Below are positions 52,687 through 63,803 of a stretch of 64,000 nt of DNA, in pieces. How positions within the stretch are numbered: position 1 is the stretch's first letter; each line of letters begins with the position of its first letter. The position numbers and the translations under genes were made by a program. The notes under the pieces are model-generated. The model did not search any database. It was not told the origin of the DNA and saw only the letters and a program-made list of their open reading frames with translations. Origin of the DNA: Lycocorax pyrrhopterus obiensis (taxonomy: Eukaryota > Chordata > Aves > Passeriformes > Paradisaeidae); the NCBI GenBank assembly GCA_014706295.1, contig JACSVZ010000011.1, positions 4,032,663 through 4,096,662 on the forward strand, read 5' to 3'.

Positions 52687-55600
52687 CATTGTTTTCCATA
52701 AATGGCATAGTAACCATTTAAGACTGTTGAAATGCATGTTTACTTCCCCCTCCCCTGCCTTTTTTTTTTTTTAATACTGCATTTTTTTCATTCAGATAAA
52801 AATGTAAGTATTTTTCCAACTTGTCAAATTTCAGGCTACTCCATTTCCAGGTGAAGTCTCCTTCAGTACTAATAAAAATGCCTCAGGGAGATGAGCAGTA
52901 ACTGAACACACCAGCTAAAGAGAAATGATGCGCTACAAATATATACTTGCACGGTGTGGATGTGCAAGGAAATCTTATGCTGCTCTCCAACTTCCACATA
53001 AACCTTATTTCCCATTGAATCGTGTGATGCAGCTCTTCTCCCACCCTACTTCCTTCCCCCAGGAGTAATCATTCATTTTCAGCAGTACAGCGATTTTGAT
53101 TGGGGTATTTTTTTCCTGCTGCTCACCGAATGTGCTTCCTATAAGCTGGTTCACCAACCCTCTGTTAAAAAGGGAAAACAGGGAAGGGCTAATTCCTTAC
53201 TTGGACAGATGACAAACTTCTAGCAGAGTCTTTGGCATGGAAACACAGCATCAGCTATCATTTATTACAGAAGAAAAGCCAAAGAGAATAAATTCTTAGA
53301 AACCATTTTTATCTGAAATCAAAGGGCAAAACCTACGGAAATGATACTCCAAATTAATCTTCATGGGCCCAATCCTACTGGTGCCGCCAAGACCTAATAA
53401 GAGCCATTTCACTGAGCCCGAAAGATTCAAATTTTCAGAGATGCAACTAGGGCTGGCACAAACTATATTTTGGCAAGCTCAGAAGCTCTGTGATAGTCTG
53501 AGCATTTCATTCAAAAGTTACTTTGAAGATAATGGGGTTGCAAAGAGTCAGCACCCGTAAAACTCCAGCCACTAATTCAACTTTTAAACAAGAAATTGTT
53601 AACTAAATTCTTAAAGCACTAACGCTTGACAGTTCTTTCCTGGGAAACAGAAGCCTGTTATCCAGCCTATCCTTAAGGTCAAGAAATTCAGAGTCTAAGG
53701 CAGCAGGCTAGGAAATGGCTCCTAAATCCATGAGTCCCCCTGGGGAAGTGTTCTGCTACCAGCCACTTCCCATTTAACTCACAGGTTGCCACTTCAAGCC
53801 CTTTCACTCATAAACCTGTGGTACAATTACACAGAAAAAGAGAGAATTTTTCTCCAGTAACCCCTGTGAGTCAGAAACACCACGCTTTGAAAAACCATCA
53901 TCAGATAATTGATCTGATATGAAGCAGGGATGAACAATTTTGAGGCACACAACACAAAAGTGCACTCATGCCTCAGAAGCTCCAGTTTGATCTTGGCATG
54001 TGGCTTGAGAGGCATTCATGGCTCTGTACTGCAAACCCTTGGCAATCTGGAGATGTTTTTCTTACCTCTGTCTCTTAAAATAGGGGCTGTACACCCCAGA
54101 AGGCCCTGTTCCAGGGTTGCACAACCAGGTTTTCTTCCCAGTAGTAACAGCATAGGGAGGAAGATCCCAGACTTTCTAGATCTGATCAATACAGAAATAT
54201 CCAGCTAAAAGCCACACTGGCCATTCCACCTCAAAAAGTTGTCACCATCTAGAAATGTGTCTCATTCACAGCATATACAAGATTGTGGAACATTTATTTA
54301 GATATGGCTCAGAATAACAACCCAGGCATGGTCTGCTGTGACAGAAATCAGCTCCTAAAACCATTGTGCTTTGTATGTAGCTGCACAGGAAGTCCAGCCA
54401 AGGGCAGGGTGTCCACTTGCTGCTATGGTTTGTGTACCTAAATGAGGCCTTGTGACAATGTCTAAGTATCCAGGATTTATACAACATTATTCTACTTTTC
54501 AGTCATCAAAAAGTTTCCGTGTTTTTAGCTTGCCTAAATGAGAAACCTGCACATTTTAGAATCATGAAAGAGTAGATTTTTGCAGGCTGATACAAATTCT
54601 TGTATTTGAAATAAATCCACATACAGGAGATTCTGTCTGAAATTCGTGCCAAGTATCTGAATATAAAGACTGTAACACTGTAAGGTTTATTACATAAATG
54701 AGAGTCTTGATCATTTTAATCTCTCTGTGCAGTTCTACAGCCTGGCCTTCATAACTTCCTGTAACTAAATCTAAAACCCAACGTCCTTTCCCTTGCTCAA
54801 TCTAAGCAAATTAAAGCTGATCACAAGTAGGGAACTGTGCCTTGGAGAACAGAGGAGGGCAAGAGCATGTCCTCCCTTGCACTTAGAACAGTTTACAGGA
54901 TTAAAACCTTTTAATCAGGTTTAGACTGGTCCCAAACTGGTTGGGTCTATTCCTTCTACTATGACAATATCTTCAGTGGAAGATCAGGTGAGGAAAATGG
55001 CTAAGTTTTGGCACAATAGCTGTGGATCAGGCAAGAACTGATTCATGTACATGGAATTAAAATTAGAGCTGGCATAGTAGTTGAAAATATGTCCTCCTTT
55101 CCTAATGAACATTATTCAAGGAAAGTTTTGTGCATGGCAGATGGTTTCTCAGGACATGAGGGAAGGTTTCAGAAAAGCATCTTTATTGCAGAATGGAAAC
55201 AACTCATGGCATGGGAAGAGTTAACTCGGGCTTTTAGAGCATTGTAATCTCCCAGACTGTTAAACACTGAGAGGGAATTAAGTGACCTGAAAATGGCATA
55301 ACTAATTGCAGAGCCTTGAAAAAATAACGGCAGCGTGGAGGTTCATGAAATGTGTATGAACTGTATCACATATTCATGCCCTATTACTGTGAATTCTGAA
55401 GTGTCTTACTGTTCAAGATAATAGACCTTGATTCAATTCAGTCTGATGTAGGATGAATTTCATGTGCTAATTAGTAAAGCATTTCTTAATGATTAGGAAA
55501 AAGCAGATAACATCTGATTGAAAACCTAACTGTCAGAGATAAAACAACGATACAACTCGGGGTGGAAGGAATGCCAGTCAGGCTGAATTCAGGTGTCTTA

Positions 55601-57901
55601 ATTATGAAAATTAATGATTGTATTCCCTATATAAATGAACTCAACCAACATGAAAAGCATATTGTAATTAAAGTGCTTTTGAAAAGCAACATTTAAACAA
55701 CTGCCATTGGTAATATTAATTACTTTTCTCATTTTCCATTTCACATTTGATTGCATTGGTTCAGTATGAAGCTAAAAAGGAAAGACTTTGAGCTACTACA
55801 GCTCCTACTGAAATAAGAACTTAGCACTACACAGAAAGAGGGCTTAAAAGACCCTGAACCTTTATCGTTGCACATAATCAGTGTTTTTTCTCGCATAATG
55901 AAAATATACTCTCCATTAACAAATTGCTGCATTATGTTTTCCACCTCCAATATGCCATATTGATGGATTTCTTCCCAGGAAAAAAGCCAAACTACAAGTG
56001 GATGTGGTTTTGGAGAAACCAGGAGAAAGAGCAGCTGAAAGAAAATGCTTTTTGGGGTTAAATCTGCCCAGGAAAGGTAATTTTTGCCCTAAAAGAGATG
56101 AGAGTTTTGCTTTTTCTCTTTTAGCTCTTAAGTTGTGGCACTGGGATGAAACTGAACTTTGCTTGTGATTTGATTTTGGGTTTTGTTTGGTTGTTTTTTC
56201 TAAAGAACCAACACCTTCCCAGAGAAAGCTTGATTTCCTTCACAACAATGGAAGAGGTATTGAAAATAAAACCAGCAGCCATTTATGTTTTGGGTGCCCT
56301 AGGCTTGTTTGTCATCAGCTCTGTGAAAATAGCTACTTGTCCCCAGGATTCCTGCTGCTCTAAAACACATGGTGCATTCAGACATCCCTGTACAATGCTT
56401 ATCCTGATCCCATCTTGTGGAGACCCTGTGGAATCCGCACATGACAACAGATCAAAATTATGTTCTAGGATAGGTAAGAGGTGTATCAACATGATCTTGT
56501 CATCGCCATCTGCTATACCGTGAGAAACGCTCAGTGACAGGACTTCCCAAAGCAGTGTAAAGTCAGCACATTAAAGGTAATTTAGCCTGATAACAACATG
56601 GTAAGCATAGAATAGCTCCCCTGGAAGCCAATCCTGTACTGATTACAATTCTACATAGGAGATAAAACATAAGTTAGAAAAAGTTTCACAGCTGCAGACC
56701 AAAGTGACAAAATAGAAGAACAAAGAGATCAGTGATAATGGGTAGAATCCTGGCCTCAGTAAGGTCAAGAGCAAACTCCCATTGATTTTAATGACGCTTG
56801 ATATCTCTAATTCATCACCTTTGAAGTGACAAATATACAAACATCAGTCAGAACAGAGAGTGGCCTGCTAAATCACACCTCCACAAATGGAGGATTTTTG
56901 CTGTTTGTAGTCAGCCACCCGAGAAATTTGCCAGCAGGCTTCGAATGTATACTTTGAAGTGATTCAATTCTATTAAAGTGTAACTTGCTCATTTCATATT
57001 TTTGAGCTTCTTAAAAAAGCCATCTGTAGTTATTCTTGCAGTCAGAATAACCATTTGCAGTAATGGAAAAATGAATTATCTAGGGAAAGCCTGGAAATGT
57101 CACTGTTCTGGATAAATACTATGAGTTCCTTCCCCCTTCCTCTTCTCTCTCCTGTCCTTTGCCATTCCCTTTATTAAACCCTGTTTCAGTGGCTGGATCT
57201 CTCCTTGTTTTCACTCTAACCCTGAGCCAAGGGAACCCCACGAGCTGATACCACCAGCAAGAGCAGCCCAGCAGGCAGGGTTCTTTGTGAGGTAACTGCT
57301 GGCTCTGCGGTAACCTGTACGGTTTTAGAAAAGTAGGAATCCAAAAGAGCAGTTTATTGTCCAACATGAAGAGACAGCAGCTTGAAAAGTCCCACTTTTG
57401 TCTATCAAGGTCTCTGTCCCTCACCACTCAAACTCCCACGCAGCTTCTCCTGTGCTCACCTGGACAGTTTGCATCCCCACTGTTACCCACAGCACTGTTT
57501 CCAACTCAGCCGCCCCTATTTTTCCAGCACAATGGATGAAAATTCGATTCCATTAATAACTAGGCCAGCACTCCTGTCAGCCTCCACCAGGCTGAAATTC
57601 TGCTTAATAAGCACAAAGAGTGTGAGTCTTTCCTGGAACTAATTGTGCTGTGATTTCGGGACAAGGATTCAGTCAGCATCCAGATGTGAGGAACTCCAAG
57701 CACTCCTTGGCCTTTTGGCCACAAGCCCAGACTGTGGCAAATGAGTGGCACACCCTGGTGTGGGACAGGATGGCACCACAGTGCTCACCTGGTGTTCTGG
57801 GCCACCTGGGACCAGGGCTCCACAGGACCATGTTGTCATGGATCTTGTGTGCTTCTCACTGCCCCAAATCCTTCTGGAACCTGACACCGGAGTGGTCAAA
57901 G

Positions 57902-57977
57902 CCAAACCAAACCAAACCAAACTAAACCAAACCAAACCAAACCGATCCAAACCAAATCAAACCAAATCAAACCAAAC
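57902..57977 (+). repeat. (CCAAA)n simple repeat
   Basis: About fifteen CCAAA-type pentamers with occasional CTAAA, CCGAT and TCAAA variants. The complementary TTTGG-type sequence lies 110 bp downstream, so a single strand of this region could fold back. Confidence 0.92.
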
Positions 57978-58086
57978 ACATACATGGCTTAAAAGCAACT
58001 CACTTCGGAGAAATCTGCTTTCTATAGGATTTTTTACTTGTTTATTTAGTTCAGTCTTTCCTGTCTTCATCTTTTTCTTAATGTCA

Positions 58087-58190
58087 TTTTTTGGTTGGTT
58101 TTTGGGGTTTTTTTTTGTTTGGTTTTTTGTTTGTTTGTTTTTTGGAGTTTTGGGGGGTTTGTTGGTTGGTTGGTTTTTTTTTTTTTTGTT
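58087..58190 (+). repeat. TTTGG/GTTT-rich simple repeat
   Basis: Irregular GGTTGGTTTT, GTTTGGTTTTTT and GTTTGTTTG units ending in a long T-run. It is the approximate reverse complement of the CCAAA array at 57902-57977. Confidence 0.88.
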
Positions 58191-59304
58191 CTTAAGGTTC
58201 ATTTGTGAGAAGATATACAAAGATTTAAATGAAGACAATTAAGGGCAAACTAAAGTTACTCACAGCACCACGGGAGCAGGTTGTGAACTCTTAAATCAGG
58301 CACTTTTAACCATGACCTGAGGCCGCAGCATCGTCCCAGCTGCTTTCACTGCAGGGAGCACCTTCCCTCACCTCTGTTTTAAGGAGGCTAATGTGACCTC
58401 TTTTATATTTAGCACAAATATAACTAAAGTTATAGATGAGAACACTGCACAGCTCATAGCAAAGGGACAGACAAGAAAACGCTTCCTACAGAGAACGATT
58501 CATTTTCACTTTTAGCTCCACACCAGTGAAACAATCTTTTCCCTTCCCTCTAAGCAGGCTGTAGTTGCCCACACATTGGTGCTCACTGGGGTTAATTAAC
58601 ATTCCTTGTTTGCAGCCTGTATCCCAATTGTATGGTACAAATCATTGTAAGTCTATTTCCTAACCTAATGGTTACCAATTAAATACCACCCAAGACTCAA
58701 CATTTAATCAACCTTTGCCTTTTTTTCCATAAATCCTATAAAATAATTTCAATTCATCAATGATTTGCATTTTAGAAGTGCTTCAGTGCCTGCAAAAGCA
58801 AAAATGCCAATCTTATTGTTCACAGATACTTCCAAGATTCAAAACAACTGAAGACAATTAATCATGTTGGATGCATTAAAAAAAATAAAAAAAGAAACTA
58901 GAGGATGTTTTGCAGGTTGTTTTCTTGATTTACAGATTTAGTGTGTTCTGTCTTTGAAAGTGGAGTGTCCTCTGCCCTTCTCGTCTATCCTTGTCCAAGG
59001 TGAATCGTTTTGAGAAGTGAGCAGATTCAAGGACAGGAAAGAATCTCTGAGCTCTGGTACTCTGGTGTGCAATTCAGACTACCCCTGCATATCCCTTCTT
59101 TCCTGCTATGATATGAAAATTGAGACAAATCTCTTGAATTTTTTGATTTGGAAGCCAGGAGTTGTTGTGATATGCAAGAATTACAGGCCCTGAGTGACGC
59201 CAGTGTGCTCATCCCTTCTGAGGGGGGTTTTGAGGCACGGTGTTGTGCAGGGCTTGGCTCCTACCATGGTCACTGCACCTCTCGAAACCACGCAGTTGAT
59301 AAGA
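58191..59304. other. Single-copy non-coding DNA, no gene recognised
   Basis: AT-rich sequence between the simple repeats and the SINE. No frame above 75 codons with a recognisable product and no known element. Confidence 0.6.
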
Positions 59305-59460
59305 TTTTAACTCTCAGATTTGCTGGTCAGAGCACGGTGCTGATAACACCAAGGCTGTGGGTCCGATCCCTGTAGGGGCCATTCACTCAAGAGTTGGACT
59401 CGATGATCCTTGTGGGACCTTTCCAACTCAGAATATTCTGGGATTCTGTAATTCTGTGAA
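59305..59460 (+). mobile_element. tRNA-Ile-headed, CR1-tailed SINE (TguSINE1-like)
   Basis: The head (about 59307-59382) follows a tRNA-Ile gene: TGGTCAGAGCACGGTGCTGA, an anticodon loop CTGATAA (GAT), the AACACCAAGG right stem, the T-arm GTGGGTCCGATCCC and the closing GGGGCCA. The pol III B box is GGTCCGATCCC, one transition from consensus. The A-box side is disturbed by short insertions (CTCAGATTTGCTGG). After the tRNA part comes a CR1-like tail: GAGTTGGACTCGATGATCC, TTGTGGGACC, CCAACTCAGAATATTCTG and a degenerate ATTCTGTG repeat to 59460. A tRNA-Ile head with a CR1 3' tail is the known design of the passerine SINE family, which would be mobilised by CR1. It is not a functional tRNA gene. 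Confidence 0.88.
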
Positions 59461-59908
59461 GTTTGTCCCCTGTAAAGCCACCAGTTCCACTTCCATTTAA
59501 GCACCCATTTCTTGTGCTGCCTGTCCTTGAGCATTACCCCTCACACCCCATGCACCCCCCGGCATCGCTGTGACCATGGAGCAGCTCCGTGCCCGGCGTG
59601 GCACGGCCCCAGCCCTGCCAGCAGCAGGCTTCAGCAGAGCTGCTGGTGGGTGCCCTCACTGCCCAGAGCCCCGTCAGGCCCCATGTCTGTGCTCCCATCT
59701 GTTGTTGTGGCAGCTGAAGTCTGGGCTCTTTCAGAGCGAGCCACAGAGGTGGCTTGTCACGTACAGGAGGGTGCCATGGTAACAGACTGGGGACACAGAG
59801 CCGGTCCTGATGCCTTAGGTTTTAACTTTTATATTTTTTAAACTCTGTACTGCTTAGTGTGCAACTTTGAAGCTTCTGGTAGCCTGTTACTTTCTGCTCT
59901 CTCGTGCC
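59461..59908. other. GC-richer DNA between SINE and LTR
   Basis: Positions 59545-59800 are GC-rich with several CpG (for example near 59570-59610). Plus-strand frames of 70 and 109 codons and minus-strand open stretches overlap here, and none is recognisable. Before the LTR inserted, this DNA lay next to the coding-like block at 60246-60478, so both may come from one older CpG-rich segment. Confidence 0.4.
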
Positions 59909-60244
59909 TGTCAGACACAACAAAGCCTCTCCGGACTGCTCTTCAAGGACACCTGGACCATCCTGAGCCCAAGGGGTGTAAACCAAGGAGTCTCTGAAGG
60001 GGGGGTAGCTAAGGGGAATTACATCATTTAACTGAGGTTTTAATTGGAGAATTGACCCTGATATGCAAATGAACCAAACTTATAAAAGTGTAGAAAACTC
60101 GTGACCTGTCGTCCATCTCGGGGTCCATCTTGGCAATAGCCTCTGGCTCCCCAGGGTGTACCTTGAAGGCCCTTCAAATAAATACCTACTTTTGTTCCTT
60201 TACTCTGTCTAGTCTCTGTGTCTAGGAGGCCTGATAAGACATCA
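59909..60244 (+). mobile_element. Solo LTR of an avian endogenous retrovirus, promoter intact
   Basis: It starts TGTCAGACACAAC at 59909 and ends GATAAGACATCA at 60244, giving TG...CA ends and 336 bp. Internal order is that of an LTR: octamer ATGCAAAT (60063-60070), TATA box TATAAAAG (60081-60088), poly(A) signal AATAAA (60177-60182), then a T-rich U5. The flanks GTGCC (59904-59908) and GTCCC (60245-60249) match at four of five bases, consistent with an aged 5-bp target duplication. No retroviral coding sequence is next to it, so internal DNA was lost by LTR-LTR recombination. Transcription would run rightwards, antisense to the coding-like block beside it. Confidence 0.82.
60063..60088 (+). 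promoter_or_regulatory. Octamer and TATA box of the LTR
   Basis: ATGCAAAT at 60063-60070 lies 10 bp before TATAAAAG at 60081-60088. Start of transcription would be expected near 60110. Both core motifs are perfect, so this old LTR keeps a plausible pol II core promoter. Confidence 0.6.
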
Positions 60245-60245
60245 G

Positions 60246-60478
60246 TCCCAGCACCCACACGGTCAGACACACACTGGGGTCCTTGCAGGCGCTCAGGATG
60301 GACACGAGCTCCGTGCTGCCCTTCAGGCACAGCTCGGGGTTTTGCTGAAGGGCACATTTCGCTGCAGTTTGTCACTCGTGTAGCGGAGATGCTCGGTGAT
60401 TGAACACCGAGGAGTAACAGCCTCCCGTGCTACTCGTTTCAGCCGAGAGCCCTCCCTGAACACGATCTTATTGACAGA
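60246..60478 (-). pseudogene. Coding-like fragment with broken frame, cut by an LTR
   Basis: On the minus strand two overlapping frames look protein-like. The first (60478 down to 60323) reads SVNKIVFREGSRLKRVAREA and onward for 51 codons, with a stop immediately upstream. The second (60371 down to 60246) runs 42 codons and includes NPELCLKGSTELVSILSACK. In 60249-60335, 27 of 29 codons end in G or C, while G+C is about 55% at first and 45% at second positions; this asymmetry is typical of coding DNA. The block is rich in CpG. The frames overlap by about 49 bases, so an indel probably broke one reading frame. It ends exactly where the LTR begins. I do not recognise the protein; the helical look suggests an armadillo/HEAT-like repeat, but this is a guess. 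A decayed exon or a retropseudogene are both possible. Confidence 0.35.
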
Positions 60479-61836
60479 TTACTTCAGGAGCTCCAATAAT
60501 CTGCCTACACAAAGACAGACTTTTTTACACTTCGGTGTTAAAAGATGATTTGTGTATTTAGGAAATGCATGCATCCATTGAAAGTCATTCCAGGCAGAGA
60601 GGAGAACTGACTGAAATGAATTAATACCCCCAGCAAACCTTTTTTAAAAAGCCCATACTTCTGAGAATAAGAAATTATAATATTTTTTTTGCATATTTCA
60701 TTCTAATAATCAAAGAGTCACAAACCCTCCAAATAGAAATCAAAGATATATAGGCATGAACTTCAAAAATAACTAAGCCTGAAAGGATTATAGAATGCAT
60801 GCTCCTAAGGAGATGTTCTCTACTTATAATATCTTATTTTCCGAGGCAGATATTAGATTAGTTACTGACTGGTACACGAGGAAAATGCAGAATGAAATTA
60901 CAGGGATAAACTTTATGTCATTTCTGAGATGAGATCTTCATTGCAACAAAGAACTTGTTTTAAACCAATCATGGCAGAATGTTTAGTATGTGCTAGAAGA
61001 TCTATCTGAGCAGCCTTTGGGATCCTGGGATGGAAAAACCCCAAAGGTTAAAAATTCAAAACTAGAACATGGTCATTTCTGTTTCTAAGTTACTGCCGTG
61101 AATGTCTCAAAGATGCTGAATTCAATTGCCCTGCAAATCTTATCATGATGATATTTAGAATGTCAAAAGATGCACTCAGAAAGATAACGAGGACTTAACA
61201 AGCACTATCAATCACCTCCTAACAGCTGAAAGCCCAGCTGATATCACAAGGTTATGCAGGAGGAGCTAAAGAAGATATGGATTTCATTGGGCTTGCAGAG
61301 CTACTTCCTTTTCTTTTATTAATTTAAGAGATGACTTTATGTTCAAAAAAATTTTTTCATACAAACTTAAATGTGATTCTGGACTAGATGATATCACCTC
61401 TTTAAAAACCGTGTCATTTGAAATCGTGCAGGAATTTAATGACCAGGATTTCTCTGATCCCCAGTCTGCCCTGAAGCTTTGGACAGTGATTTTCCTCTTT
61501 TTTCTTTTTTTTTTAACGTTATGATCTTACTTGCTATAGAACTGTTTTCAACTGCTATGTTTTATAATTAAAAAATGTGTTTATGTACCCCGGTCCTCCC
61601 ACTATGGCTCTGATAATGGAACAGAGGCGTTGAAAATGGTCCATCCACTCCTTCAATTGCTGGGAATGGGAGAGCAGGGCTGAACTGCACAGCGAGAGGG
61701 ATATTGCTTTGGTGCTGCTGTTTGCAGTCTGGGGCCCTGATCCTGCAGACATTTAGGCAGTTGAGCAATTTTACACAAGTGAATAATCTGATTTAGTTCA
61801 AAGGGAGCACTCACATATGTTAAATGTCTCACCTGC
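60479..61836. other. Single-copy non-coding DNA, no gene recognised
   Basis: AT-rich. An acceptor-shaped GTCTGTCTTTGTGTAG on the minus strand (about 60506-60521) lies just upstream of the coding-like block, but the frames after it close quickly. No known element up to the next LTR. Confidence 0.5.
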
Positions 61837-62349
61837 TGTAGTGGTTTAACCCCAGCAGGCAGCTAAACACCACAGTCACCACCATCCCCTGCCGTGGGAC
61901 GGGAGCAGGGCAGGGAAACAAAGGTGAGAACTGTGGGCTGAGACAAGAACAGTTTAATAATTGAAATAAAATAAAACATAATCATCTCTACAGCAAAATA
62001 TAATAATAATTTTAATGGAAAGGGAGACAACAGAAAAAAAAGAATATAAAAAGAGAAATAAAACCCAAGAAAGACAAATTACTGACAATAGAGTTGCTCA
62101 CCACCCCCTGACTGATGGTCTGGATTATCCCTGGGGACAGTTCGGGTCAGCTATCTTGGCTTTGATCCCTCCTGGCTCCTTGTGCCCCTCCTGGCTGGCA
62201 GGACGTGGGAAACTGTGGAGTCCTTGACCACTCAGCAGCACCCAAGCCATCAGTGTGTTACCAACATTATTCTCTTTCTAAGCCAGCAGCACTGCGCTGT
62301 GGCAGCTACCGGGAGGAAAATTAACTCTGTCCCAACCAAACCCAAGACA
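61837..62349 (-). mobile_element. Solo LTR of an avian endogenous retrovirus, promoter region missing
   Basis: On the minus strand it begins TGTCTTGGGTTTGGTTGGG at 62349, then GACAGAGTTAATTTTCCTCC, and later CTGACCCGAACTG and GGTGGTGAGCAACTC. It continues through an A/T-rich ATTATTATTA part and ATTAAAC (poly(A)-type signal, 61953-61958), and ends GGTTAAACCACTACA at 61837. This matches a common avian LTR family that I remember with the same landmarks. In that family a TATA box lies between the CTGACCC block and the GTGAGCAA block; here the two blocks are nearly adjacent (about 62106-62150) and no TATA is seen. Flanks CCTGC (61832-61836) and CCTCC (62350-62354) match at four of five bases, an aged 5-bp duplication. 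Confidence 0.82.
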
Positions 62350-63803
62350 CCTCCCAACGTGTTCCTGAGCTGGAGACCTGCACTGCAACCAGGCTGTGGC
62401 TTCCCATGTAGGGAACTTCTCTGGATGGAAACCCTTTTTCATTTTCTCCTAATGGTTGCCAAAGGAACAGTATCGTGTTCCCTGATCTGCTTTTATGAAA
62501 TACAAAACAACAGTTTGCATTACTAGAGTGCACATGAAGCTTAATTGGAAAGGGTATCTGGGCTTAAACTTCAGGAGAGGGAAGCACAAAAATAAAATTG
62601 TTAGGATACAGCAAAATATTTTCTGTTACCTGGTGCATACATTCTGCTCCCATGGACTTTGCTCATACCTAAAGGTAATGTAAAAGTGAGATGTCATCAA
62701 AAACCTACTCTGAATGTGTAGGTCTCATCAGCAAAGCTCTCTCTGCTATTTATTACATTTGTCATCTCTTAATGTGTGTATATATACCATCAGAGAGCTG
62801 TGATTCTGTGTGAATTTCCATAGCAAAATTCCATTAGCAGATAAGATAACGAACAAAAAACTTTGCCATAACTAGAAAATATTATGGGAAGACACAAGAT
62901 TTCTGACTGCAATCAAAAGGCAGAGAAACATTTACTCTGGAGTGTTTACCTCTTAATTCTTTGTACTGATACTTCGATGAGTTAAATACTTCAAGGAAAA
63001 TGCTGAATAAATACAATACAGATCCACTGTTTTCTAATAGGAATTAAAAGCCCCACACACAATACTGAATTTGAAATTTTAATATGCTACTGTTGCACTC
63101 CTTCAACAACAATCATCTTCTCTTCAGAGAGTATCAAGGGCTTCTGATATGACCCAAACTAAATCATCATTATTTACGTATTCCCTTTTTCAAACACAAC
63201 AGTGAAATCTTTTGCCTTCTGTTGCAATTCACATTCTCTGCTGTGTGGGAACAACTTCACTTATTAACTGTAGAGTCTCAGACACAAGGAACCCTCCTTA
63301 ATGCTCTCAACATTTTGTCCAAAGAGCATCAGAGTTTGTATTCTGGCCAGGCATCACTGAGAAAACCACTGGTCAAATGGAAGGGCACCAAGAACTCCCA
63401 TGTCTCCTCACAGCTCCACTGACATAAAACAGGAGAGAGTTTCACACATTAAACAGAATTATCATTGCCTGAGATGACATTAAACAAAGGAAGACCATTC
63501 AGTATAAGAGGGAATAATTAAATGTGGCTACATAAATATTGAAAAAATATTCTGAAATAAAGACCAGTGTATTGAAATAATGATTATGCTGACTATGCTG
63601 ATTAAAATAACAAATACTTTGAATGTACTTCAATATGCAAAAGCCAGAGTGATTCTGGATGGAAGGTGTTGCTCCTGGAAGAGCAATGATGCCTTTTGTC
63701 CATAGGTTTTTGTTTCAGGGCAGGTACTTTGTGCTGAAATTCCACCTATAAAGTGATTTTGTCCTACTACACACTGCTGTAACCATTTACTGGGTAATTG
63801 TTT
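62350..63803. other. Single-copy non-coding DNA, no gene recognised
   Basis: AT-rich, with frames of at most about 70 codons outside the LTR. No repeat family seen before the CR1 end. Confidence 0.6.

Larger units (their letters stand above)
41534..57898. other. Long single-copy non-coding tract, no gene recognised
   Basis: More than 16 kb without a recognisable transposable element. GC-richer patches lie at 41640-42020, 45010-45220, 46880-47260, 51010-51680 and 57650-57870. The longest frame is 41729-42304 on the minus strand (191 codons), rich in C, S and L, with no family match and opposed by plus-strand frames. A frame at 47008-47259 includes an open stretch after an acceptor-like TTTTAG but lacks a good donor. 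AT-rich tracts with TAATTA cores are frequent (52650-52690, 55660-55735). Confidence 0.5.

Noticed and set aside
57119..57330. Possible LTR 3' part (TTATTAAACC followed by a T-rich end)
   Set aside because: No TG...CA ends, no TATA order and no flanking duplication could be seen.
59307..59382. tRNA-Ile gene
   Set aside because: Acceptor and D-arm side are damaged and a CR1 tail follows directly, so it is a SINE head and not a tRNA gene.
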